NCBI GenBank assembly: GCA_944325335.1
Contig: CALUZR010000009.1
Span: forward strand, 1-64,000
DNA length: 64,000 bases
Origin: an uncultured Parabacteroides sp.
GTDB taxonomy: Bacteria > Bacteroidota > Bacteroidia > Bacteroidales > Tannerellaceae
Reading direction: 5' to 3'
Under the pieces are notes generated by a model that saw only the letters and a program-made list of their open reading frames with translations, made no database searches and was not told the origin of the DNA. Numbering within the stretch: the stretch's first letter is position 1; every line of letters begins with the position of its first letter. This document shows, one piece after another, positions 35,304 to 42,369 of this stretch. The translations under genes were made by a program, and so were the position numbers.

Positions 35304-35598
35304 CGTGTTCTAAATTTTGGCGGAAAAGCTGGCGCATGTGTTCATGCAATGTAATCAAATCGACTTTCACCTGGAAAAGCCGTTCCAATTCTTCCTTGAT
35401 GGTCATATAAATACGGAAAGTCGTCTTGCGCAGCTGGATACAGACGTCGATATCGCTGCCGGGCTGTTGCTCGCCGCGTGCCGTCGAGCCCACCAGCGCC
35501 AATTTCTCGATGCCATACTTCTCGCCCTCCTTATTCTTGAAGTCGCGAAGGATGTTCACCACTTCCGCCGTCGTTTTCATATCCTGTTGGGTTTTCAT
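35287..35598 (-). CDS. MNT-type minimal nucleotidyltransferase (MntA antitoxin-like)
   Basis: 103 residues. The nucleotidyltransferase motif is GSTARGEQQPGSDIDVCI (about 37-54), with the metal-binding Asp pair SDID, and a third acidic residue is in VKVDLITL (about 79). In HEPN/MNT pairs, MntA adds AMP to the HEPN ribonuclease and silences it. Here no HEPN gene adjoins it; only a 33-codon ORF follows. It may be a solitary or orphaned antitoxin. The start MKTQQDMKT at 35598 could alternatively be the second Met, six codons later. Confidence 0.82.
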   Translation of the reverse strand: MKTQQDMKTTAEVVNILRDFKNKEGEKYGIEKLALVGSTARGEQQPGSDIDVCIQLRKTTFRIYMTIKEELERLFQVKVDLITLHEHMRQLFRQNLEHDAIYV

Positions 35599-35690
35599 TG
35601 CATGATTCGTCTTTAAACCTTTGCAAAATTACCTATTTCTATGAAAAAATCCAGGCGTTCTCCCCCAAATTTTAGTTTGAAAAACGTGGG

Positions 35691-35946
35691 AAATGGTCGC
35701 GGGTCGAGCAAATTCCATTTCCAACGCGATTGGAAGCCCATTTCCGACGGAAATTCCATTTCCAACGCGGTTGGAAGCCCATTGCGTGGGCGCAATTCCA
35801 TTTCCAACGTGATTGGAAGCCCATTGCGTGGGCGCAATTCCATTTCCAACGCGATTGGAAGGCCATTTCCGTCGGAAATTCCATTTCCAACGCGGTTGGA
35901 AGCCTTTTGCGTGGACGCAATGGCATTTCCAACGTTTTTGAAGGCC
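35691..35946. repeat. 42-bp imperfect tandem array, copy 1 (about six units)
   Basis: ATTCCATTTCCAACG recurs at 35712, 35753, 35795, 35837 and 35878, with a variant (ATGGCATTTCCAACG) at 35920, spacing 41-42 bp. Each unit has two palindromes, TTCCAACGCG-N-TTGGAA and either GCGTGGGCGC or TTCCGACGGAA. The same family, inverted, forms the array at 49676-49985, and both have GAAAAACGTGGGAAATGG at one edge. Open frames crossing it on both strands are side effects of the period being a multiple of 3. Confidence 0.88.
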
Positions 35947-36074
35947 AAATTCCTCAATAAAATCTAAAGACAGAACCCGAAGGAAGGCATTTCGCGGACC
36001 ATCGAGGAAATGATTACGCTGGATTCATGCGTTCAATCCCCCGTTTTTCATTGTCCATTGTTCATTGTTAATTA

Positions 36075-36650
36075 TTAATTCTTCCGCGTCACTTTCCCAT
36101 CGCGCAGCCAATATTCCTCGCCGCCTTCGGGACAGGTGGCACGGCCGTCGGCATCAAATTCCAACCGCCAGCCGCGTTCACTCACCCACCCGATTTGCCG
36201 CGCAGGATTGCCCACGACCAGCGCGTAGGGCGGGACGTCGTGCGTCACCACCGCGCCGGCTCCGATCAGGGCATAACGGCCTATCGTGTGGCCGCATACG
36301 ATGGTCGCATTAGCGCCGATGCTGGCTCCGCGTTCGACGCGCGTCTCGCGAAACTGGTCCTTGCGGGAGATGGCGCTGCGGGGATTGAGGACGTTCGTAA
36401 AGACGCAACTCGGACCGAGGAACACGTCGTCTTCGCACGTGACGCCGGTGTAGACCGAGACGTTGTTCTGGATCTTCACCCCGTTCCCGATGCGTACGCC
36501 GGGCGAAATCACCACGTTCTGCCCGATGCTGCAATGCGCGCCCACTGTGCAGCCGGTCATGAGGTGCGAGAAATGCCACACGCGCGTGCCTTCGCCGATC
36601 GTGCAGCCGGGGTCGACTACCGCCGTGGGGTGTATTTCATACGTTTCCAT
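36075..36650 (-). CDS. Hexapeptide-repeat N-acetyltransferase (WlbB/WbpD-like)
   Basis: 191 residues forming a left-handed beta helix, with repeats such as [47 protein letters not shown] and [28 protein letters not shown]. The overall pattern matches WbpD/WlbB, which N-acetylate the 3-amino group of UDP-2-acetamido-3-amino sugars for LPS O-antigen. The last about 30 residues ([22 protein letters not shown]) resemble the small C-terminal ribbon of that family. Partner genes (wbpA, wbpB, wbpE) are not in the window. It sits 10 bp downstream of the RsmI-like gene. Confidence 0.83.
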   Translation of the reverse strand: METYEIHPTAVVDPGCTIGEGTRVWHFSHLMTGCTVGAHCSIGQNVVISPGVRIGNGVKIQNNVSVYTGVTCEDDVFLGPSCVFTNVLNPRSAISRKDQFRETRVERGASIGANATIVCGHTIGRYALIGAGAVVTHDVPPYALVVGNPARQIGWVSERGWRLEFDADGRATCPEGGEEYWLRDGKVTRKN

Positions 36651-36660
36651 ATTTCACAGA

Positions 36661-37365
36661 TTACTTATAGATTAAGAAGATGGTGGGCTTTTTGTCCAGA
36701 TCCGGGAGCTTGCCGGCCCATTCCTTGACGGGGCGTGTGCGGACAAACTCGTCGGCGCAAGTGAGGTTTGAGGCAATGCAGAGTTTCGTCGACGGGCGGC
36801 AGAGCTTGATGAGCTCTTCGGCTAATTTGCGGTTGCGGTAAGGCGTCTCGATGAAGAGCTGTGTTTGGTTCTCGGAATAGATCCGCCCTTCGAGCCGCTT
36901 GATGGTTGCCATGCGCTCACCCGCCTCGATGGGCAGATAACCATGGAACGCAAAGCTTTGCCCATTAAAACCAGAAGCCATAACAGAAAGGAGAATCGAC
37001 GAAGGCCCCACGAGCGGCACCACCGGATAACCTTTCCGCTGGGCGAGGGCGACCACGTCCGCACCCGGATCGGCCACCGCCGGACAACCCGCTTCGGAGA
37101 TGACGCCTACCGGTTCGCCCGCAGCCAGCGGCTTCAGGTAGCCCGAGACCTGCTCTGGCGACGTATGCTTGTTCAATTCATAGAAAACCAGGTCGTCAAT
37201 CACGATGCTGGGTTCGACCTTTTTCAGGAAACGGCGGGCCGTGCGGACATTCTCGACGATAAAATGCCGGATGCCCAAGATGACGTCCCGATTATAGTCC
37301 GGCAAGACGCGACGCAGTTCCGTATCGCCCAAAGTAACCGGAATAAGAAAGAGTGATGCTTGCAT
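36661..37365 (-). CDS. RsmI/YraL-like SAM-dependent methyltransferase
   Basis: 234 residues of the tetrapyrrole-methylase fold. GVISEAGCPAVADPG (about 87-101) is the family SAM-binding segment, and PLVGPSSILLSVMASGFNGQSFAFHGYLP (about 116-144) the second. RsmI 2'-O-methylates C1402 of 16S rRNA. This is the short Bacteroidetes form, whose N-terminus departs from classical RsmI, so the exact target is uncertain. It is divergent from the rRNA m5C methyltransferase gene, with facing promoters in the shared gap. Confidence 0.82.
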   Translation of the reverse strand: MQASLFLIPVTLGDTELRRVLPDYNRDVILGIRHFIVENVRTARRFLKKVEPSIVIDDLVFYELNKHTSPEQVSGYLKPLAAGEPVGVISEAGCPAVADPGADVVALAQRKGYPVVPLVGPSSILLSVMASGFNGQSFAFHGYLPIEAGERMATIKRLEGRIYSENQTQLFIETPYRNRKLAEELIKLCRPSTKLCIASNLTCADEFVRTRPVKEWAGKLPDLDKKPTIFLIYK

Positions 37366-37371
37366 ATCTTG

Positions 37372-37399
37372 TATTTTTGTGCAAATGTAGTTACTTTTG
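37372..37399. promoter_or_regulatory. Interlocked divergent promoters
   Basis: Three -7 boxes lie in 28 bp: TATTTTTG (37372-37379, +), TACATTTG (37382-37389, minus strand) and TACTTTTG (37392-37399, +). The minus box faces the RsmI-like gene, the plus boxes the RsmF-like gene. Polymerase at one would exclude the others. Confidence 0.6.
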
Positions 37400-37418
37400 C
37401 CGAAAAGATTTCAAAGAA

Positions 37419-38801
37419 ATGGCACTTCCAGTAGATTTTATCGCCCGCACACGGGCACTTTTAGGCGAAGAGTACGAGAAATTGGCAGAGGCATTGGCCG
37501 GCGAAGCGCCCACGAGCATCCGGTTGAACCCGCGCAAAGGCCTCACGGTGGAGGCGGAACGGGTACCCTGGTGCGAGACGGGTTATTACCTACGCGAGCG
37601 ACCGGCCTTTACGTTCGACCCGCTGTTCCACGCCGGGGCCTACTACGTACAAGAGGCATCGTCGATGTTCGTAGAGCAAGCCATCCGGGCGTTCGTGCAG
37701 GAACCGGTAGTTTGCCTCGACCTCTGCGCGGCGCCGGGTGGCAAATCGACTCACCTGTATTCACTCCTGCCAGCGGGAAGCGTGGTGGTGAGCAACGAAG
37801 TCATCCGCTCGCGGAGTTATATCCTGGCCGAGAATATCCAGAAATGGGGCTATCCGAATGGCCTCGTCACGAACAACGACCCGGAGGAAATCGGGCAACT
37901 GACGCACACGTTCGACGTGATCCTGACCGACGTCCCCTGCTCGGGCGAAGGCATGTTCCGCAAAGACGCCGACAGCACGGGCGAATGGAGCGTGGCCAAC
38001 GTCGAACTCTGCGCCGCCCGCCAACGCCGCATCCTGCACGACGTCTGGAACGCACTCAAACCTGGCGGCCTCCTTCTCTATAGCACATGCACTTACAATA
38101 CGGAAGAGGACGAAGACAATATACAATATATCATAGGCGAACTGGGCGCGGAAGCATTGGCGATTCCCGTCCCGGAGGAATGGCATATCCACGGCGAACT
38201 GAAGTACGCGAACCCCGTCTACCGCTTCTTCCCACACCGGACGAAAGGCGAAGGCTTCTTCCTGGCTGCCCTGCGCAAAGCGGAAGGCGATATCGAAGCT
38301 CCTCGTCGCAAACCCAAGAAAGAGAAAAAGGCCAAAGGAAAGAACGCGCCCACATTCACCGACTGGAAATCCTTCCTGCAAGAGGGGAACACGTATGAAC
38401 CGGTGTGGAATGAAACCTCGCTCCGCCTTCTACCACCTGAACTGCAACCGATTTATCCCATCCTGGCCGAGAAGCTGCGCATCCTGAGCGCCGGTATCGA
38501 GGCGGGCGAGCTGAAAGGTAAGGACTTTATCCCCTCGCAAGCCCTCGCGCTGAGTACGGAGCTCCACCCAGACGCCTTCCCTTCCGTCGACGTGGATTGG
38601 CAGACCGCCATCGCTTATCTCCGCAAAGAGGCCTTCGCCCTGCCAGATGGAACGCCCCGCGGTTACGTATTGCTCCGTTACCAATCCCGTCCGCTCGGTT
38701 TCGTAAAGAACTTGGGCAACCGGGCGAACAATCTCTATCCGGCGGAATGGCGGATTCGGAGCGGGTATTTGCCGGAGGAAGGGAACATCTTAAATATATA
38801 A
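37419..38801 (+). CDS. rRNA (cytosine-C5)-methyltransferase, RsmF-like (NOL1/NOP2/Sun)
   Basis: 460 residues. The SAM motif is CLDLCAAPGGKSTHL (about 101-115). The catalytic cysteines lie in TDVPCSGEGMFRKD (about 174-187) and in YSTCTYNTEEDEDN (about 223-236). The C-terminal part (about 295-460) matches the RsmF-type pre-PUA/PUA RNA-binding extension. RsmF methylates C1407 of 16S rRNA. The start MALPVDFIART at 37419 fits the -7 box at 37392-37399 and the family N-terminus. It is followed by a palindromic repeat element. Confidence 0.9.
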   Translation: MALPVDFIARTRALLGEEYEKLAEALAGEAPTSIRLNPRKGLTVEAERVPWCETGYYLRERPAFTFDPLFHAGAYYVQEASSMFVEQAIRAFVQEPVVCLDLCAAPGGKSTHLYSLLPAGSVVVSNEVIRSRSYILAENIQKWGYPNGLVTNNDPEEIGQLTHTFDVILTDVPCSGEGMFRKDADSTGEWSVANVELCAARQRRILHDVWNALKPGGLLLYSTCTYNTEEDEDNIQYIIGELGAEALAIPVPEEWHIHGELKYANPVYRFFPHRTKGEGFFLAALRKAEGDIEAPRRKPKKEKKAKGKNAPTFTDWKSFLQEGNTYEPVWNETSLRLLPPELQPIYPILAEKLRILSAGIEAGELKGKDFIPSQALALSTELHPDAFPSVDVDWQTAIAYLRKEAFALPDGTPRGYVLLRYQSRPLGFVKNLGNRANNLYPAEWRIRSGYLPEEGNILNI

Positions 38802-38876
38802 AACACAGAGACACGGAGACACAGAGCAATTAATAATCAACGATTAAAAGCTTCGTGTTTCTGTGTCTCTGTGTTC
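38802..38876. repeat. Intergenic inverted repeat (CACAGAG family)
   Basis: AACACAGAGACACGGAGACACAGAG-type left arm (38802-38826) faces a right arm ending CTGTGTCTCTGTGTTC (38861-38876). It is nearly identical to the element at 5386-5449. It lies between convergent genes and may act as a terminator for both. Confidence 0.8.
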
Positions 38877-38879
38877 ATA

Positions 38880-40229
38880 TTACAATATATTCCCTTGCCC
38901 ATCAAACCGAACCTTCTCGCCATTGCCTAACTGGTAAATAATGCCTTCGTCGGGCGAGTAATAGATGAAGGTGGCGTCGAGGTCTTCAGGATAATGCTGG
39001 CGGATCGAGCGATAGGCTTTCACCTTGGGTTCCCAGATGCCTTTGAGGAGTTGGAACGCATTGTCTTTATAGATATAGGCATTCCCGGCTTCATCGCGCA
39101 GGACGAGCTGATCGGCTTCCTTCCGGACATAAGTGATCGTGGTTTGGTATTCCGCCTCGGCTTGCTGGAGGATGTTTTCCTCGATAATAGATTGCTTCAT
39201 CGCGCTGAGTGGTGTTCCGTTTCCATCCACTTCGAGCCATTCGCCCGCCTCGTTCAGGACAAAGTCGAAGCCGTTCGGGAGGCAGACGCGGAAATCCTGG
39301 GTGCTGGATGAGTAAACTGTCTTCTTTGGTGTCGGGTCGATGCCAAAGTAAGTGCCGATAAAGGCATCGATGGCCTCCGTCGGGAAATGAATCGGGCGGT
39401 TCGGATTATCCATAGAAATGCCAAAACCGTGTCCTCCGGTCGCTTCCACATAATATTGGATGGTCTCCGGTTCGATTCGCCGTTCGACGCGGACGATCTC
39501 ATCCGTGGTCATCATCTCCTTCACCTCGTCGGGCAAAGAGGCCAGGAAGGAGGAAGGCAAATAGGCATCGCCCGTGCCCTCTGCCACAACCCATTGGTTC
39601 AAAGTATCGAATGAGATGCAGAACCCTTCTTTCCAATAGAGTCTATAACTAAATTCCTTATCAACTGGAACCAACACATTCGATACCGGATATTCAGCAA
39701 AAACAGCATCCACAAAGGAATAGATTTCACTGGGCACGAGCTCTGTGATATCGTATCCTAATCGCTCATAGCCTAACAACACTCCACTATTTTCCGCAAA
39801 GGCAAACTGGTCGCCTTCCCCAAAACCGATCGTGATGCCATACGCCGCCCGCGTGAGAAGATGCGGTTCATCGCCTGGCCGTTCTTGCGCCACAGTTTGG
39901 AATTGCGCGGCATATTCTTCCTGAAAAGCGGCGGGCAAAGGAGACAATGCGCTTCCCACTTGCTGCCACTCACCTCTTTCGTTCACCACTATATAACTAT
40001 ATGAATCATAAACAACCATATACCTGGATATACCCTCCTCCTCATCATTCAATTCTTCCGCCGAAGAGGGCACTTGGTCGGGGAAATAATGGTTCAACGC
40101 CGCCTGCACGGCTTCCGGGAATGTCACGCCCAACGGCTGCGGTCCGTCCGTCTTTTCGTCCGAACAACTTAGGAACAGGCAGATGGCTACAATCCACCCG
40201 ATTCCATACACTAAACTTTTTCTATACAT
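38880..40229 (-). CDS. PepSY-like (DUF2874) lipoprotein
   Basis: 449 residues. The lipoprotein signal is MYRKSLVYGIGWIVAICLFLSC (Cys 22). Then come three or more repeats of the PepSY-like domain of Bacteroides surface lipoproteins, each with the pattern FPEAVQAALNHYFP...YVVYDSYSYIVVNERGEWQQV (about 40-110, 165-230, 270-345, 370-449). These domains resemble beta-lactamase-inhibitor-protein folds and are thought to bind peptides or other proteins; the role is unknown. The start is placed at MYRKSL; the ORF extends further upstream without signal-peptide features. Confidence 0.8.
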   Translation of the reverse strand: MYRKSLVYGIGWIVAICLFLSCSDEKTDGPQPLGVTFPEAVQAALNHYFPDQVPSSAEELNDEEEGISRYMVVYDSYSYIVVNERGEWQQVGSALSPLPAAFQEEYAAQFQTVAQERPGDEPHLLTRAAYGITIGFGEGDQFAFAENSGVLLGYERLGYDITELVPSEIYSFVDAVFAEYPVSNVLVPVDKEFSYRLYWKEGFCISFDTLNQWVVAEGTGDAYLPSSFLASLPDEVKEMMTTDEIVRVERRIEPETIQYYVEATGGHGFGISMDNPNRPIHFPTEAIDAFIGTYFGIDPTPKKTVYSSSTQDFRVCLPNGFDFVLNEAGEWLEVDGNGTPLSAMKQSIIEENILQQAEAEYQTTITYVRKEADQLVLRDEAGNAYIYKDNAFQLLKGIWEPKVKAYRSIRQHYPEDLDATFIYYSPDEGIIYQLGNGEKVRFDGQGNIL

Positions 40230-40327
40230 ACTCTTTGGTCCTATTTTAAAATGATAAGGGCAAAGATAAACCTTCACACCGTCATTTCCTACTTCCACCG
40301 GACTAAAAAATGTTTACATAGGGATGA

Positions 40328-40465
40328 AAACTTCGTTTGCTAACTATCTTTTCTGCAAACATCGTCGATGTTTCTTTATCTTTAGGCTAAAGATACACAA
40401 ATATCGTCGATACTTATACAAATATCGACGATATTTAGAGAAAACACAGTTAGCAAACGAAGTTT
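40328..40465. repeat. Dispersed intergenic palindromic element, copy 2
   Basis: Perfect 18-bp inverted arms AAACTTCGTTTGCTAACT (40328-40345) and AGTTAGCAAACGAAGTTT (40448-40465) enclose nested palindromes: ACATCGTCGATGT, ATCTTTAGGCTAAAGAT (40379-40395) and ATATCGACGATAT. The parts match those at 16097-16260. No gene lies here. The size and arms resemble a MITE or REP-like element, but I see no target-site duplication. Confidence 0.78.
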
Positions 40466-40500
40466 CCACAGGCAGGAAAGGAAGTTTTCCCGGGGGCTTT

Positions 40501-41532
40501 TCAATTTTCCCCGGCCGTCGCGTCGAACAGGCGAGCCGTGCGCAGGGCCGATTCGAGGCGATGGATGTACATTTTCTTGGTCGTCTCGGGCGCATAGACA
40601 AAGCCTTCTGCCACTACGATTTGCCGGTTCTTTTCGTCGAAGAAGGCACGGGCTACGAAGGGACCGCCCATCATGTCGTGCTCCATCCGCCATAATCCCC
40701 GGAAATAGACGCTGGGCGCGCCTGATTCAGAGGCGTTTTCGCACACGACGGGGAAACGCTTTTCGGTCGACATGTACGAACCTTCAAAACTTCCCGCAAT
40801 ATGCTGGCCGAGAATGGAATCGCGCATCGCCACCAAGCGGGCGACATTCAACTCCTCCTCGCCCGAAGCCGGGAAAGCATACAGCACGATGTCCATACGT
40901 CCGGAAGCAGCATCGTTCGAAGCCCAAACGAAAGCGGAATCTTTCGTATAAGAGTCCAATTCCTCCGGCACATAAAGACTTAACCCTAAGTATTCTTGCG
41001 CCAAACGATCGACCTGCGAACTATGGTATTGCTCCAGATACGCGACATAACGACGTTGCTCCTCCTCGCGAAGCAAAACCCGGAGCGTGTCGCCCGCCTC
41101 GTGCACATATTGTTCCAACGCCGAAGCCGAGGGCGCTTGCAGGCGAAAGACTTGCTGGCCATTCGCCCATACGTCTTTCTCTATACGGAGCGTCGGTTTC
41201 GTATAACGATTGGTATCCACATCGACCCAGACCACATTCCGGATCGAACGCATAAAGTCAGTAAACTCGTCCGGCGTGCAATGGGAAACCTTCGCAAACG
41301 CCTCGGGTTGCGGGAGCGCCGGATAAGGAGATTCCAACTCGGCGAGCAAAGCATCGCCCAACGAAGACTTCCACGAAGCCTCCTCTTGTACCACGACGAC
41401 TTCGAACGGCAAACCGATAGCCTGGTTCTGCATCGTCAACTTCCGTTTGGCGCCCGGCGTGCATCCGACCAGCAGAAGCCACGCGCAAGCCATTCCCCAA
41501 ACGAGATTCCATTTTACCTGAAAATGTCTCAT
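40501..41532 (-). CDS. DUF4837-family lipoprotein
   Basis: 343 residues. The lipoprotein signal is WNLVWGMACAWLLLVGC (Cys at about 24). The rest matches the DUF4837 pattern of Bacteroidales: QAIGLPFEVVVVQEEASWKSSLGDALLAELESPYPALPQPE near the start, then FVWASNDAASGRMDIVLYAFPASGEEELNVARLVAMRDSILGQHIAGSFEGSYM. The function is unknown. The start is taken as MRHFQVKWNL at 41532 because the longer ORF has no signal features. Confidence 0.85.
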   Translation of the reverse strand: MRHFQVKWNLVWGMACAWLLLVGCTPGAKRKLTMQNQAIGLPFEVVVVQEEASWKSSLGDALLAELESPYPALPQPEAFAKVSHCTPDEFTDFMRSIRNVVWVDVDTNRYTKPTLRIEKDVWANGQQVFRLQAPSASALEQYVHEAGDTLRVLLREEEQRRYVAYLEQYHSSQVDRLAQEYLGLSLYVPEELDSYTKDSAFVWASNDAASGRMDIVLYAFPASGEEELNVARLVAMRDSILGQHIAGSFEGSYMSTEKRFPVVCENASESGAPSVYFRGLWRMEHDMMGGPFVARAFFDEKNRQIVVAEGFVYAPETTKKMYIHRLESALRTARLFDATAGEN

Positions 41533-41718
41533 AAAATCCACCTTTCTTTCTTTTAAATTAAACACAATTGAAAAAGTATGCCGCAAAGGTAAGCGAAGAA
41601 ATAAGGGAAAGCAAGGAATGATACCGGACAAGTAAAGGACAAGAATAAGCACAGGGAATCATCCCTTTAGCCATTCTAAAGAGACAAAAAGAAAGACGCA
41701 GGGCGGACAATCGGGGGA

Positions 41719-42369
41719 TTAAAGTTGGCGGACAAAGGCGTCTACGTCGCTTTTCTCGTCGAGGGCGAGCCGCTTCTTGAGGCGTTGCTTCGATTTCGTC
41801 AGCGCTTCCGACGTGTTGTGGAAGATGGCCAACTGTTCTTTGCGCGAGAAACGCCAGAGAAGCAGGCAAACGATTTCCTGTTCGTGGCGCGTCAGGGCAT
41901 AATCGGCCTGAAGCGTGGCGAGCGGACGGTTGAAGAGCGCGTCGGTCAGGGCGAAGAGCGTGTCCCAGTCCGCGCGGGAGGGATTGGCATGTTCCGGATC
42001 GCCTTTCAGTTGGAAGAGCAACGCTAAGGCCTTGTTCTCCGGTTCGTCTGCCGAGAGCTGTTTGATCTGCTGCTCGCAGACCACGACGCGCTGGCGATAA
42101 TAGGCGATGTCCTCGGTCTTTTGCCGATAGGACTCGGAGACTTGCTCCACGTGCTCCAACTCCCGCTCGAGCGATTGCATTTTTCCTAAATAGTATTGTT
42201 GCTTTTCGCGGAAATAACGCACCAACTCTTGCCGTTGCTTCAGGCGATGCTTGGAAGTAGCTATCCGCTCGCGCTTTTCGCCCGAACGCATGCCCAACCA
42301 AAAGGCGCCAATTGCTACCAGGAGCAACGCTAATACGATAAAGAAAGGATAAAACTCTTGCCAATTCAT
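41719..42369 (-). CDS. Membrane-anchored coiled-coil protein with HTH-like C-terminus
   Basis: 216 residues from MNWQEFYPFF. One N-terminal membrane helix (about 7-26, FFIVLALLLVAIGAFWLGM) is followed by a long charged coiled coil (about 30-110). The C-terminal region (about 150-216, LTRHEQEIVCLLLWRFSRKEQLAIFHNTSEALTKSKQRLKKRL) resembles the LuxR/GerE-like HTH that ends many Bacteroidetes regulators. Its start overlaps the end of ppk by 4 bp, so it is translated with polyphosphate kinase. It could be a membrane-tethered regulator; the DNA-binding role is inferred. Confidence 0.7.
   Translation of the reverse strand: MNWQEFYPFFIVLALLLVAIGAFWLGMRSGEKRERIATSKHRLKQRQELVRYFREKQQYYLGKMQSLERELEHVEQVSESYRQKTEDIAYYRQRVVVCEQQIKQLSADEPENKALALLFQLKGDPEHANPSRADWDTLFALTDALFNRPLATLQADYALTRHEQEIVCLLLWRFSRKEQLAIFHNTSEALTKSKQRLKKRLALDEKSDVDAFVRQL

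Noticed and set aside
36075..37365. Acetyltransferase and RsmI-like gene as part of a polysaccharide locus
   Set aside because: The neighbours are rRNA methyltransferases and repeats; no sugar-nucleotide or glycosyltransferase gene is adjacent.
41558..42364. 268-codon minus-strand frame overlapping the HTH-like gene
   Set aside because: Arg/Ala-rich shadow of the real gene at 41719-42369.
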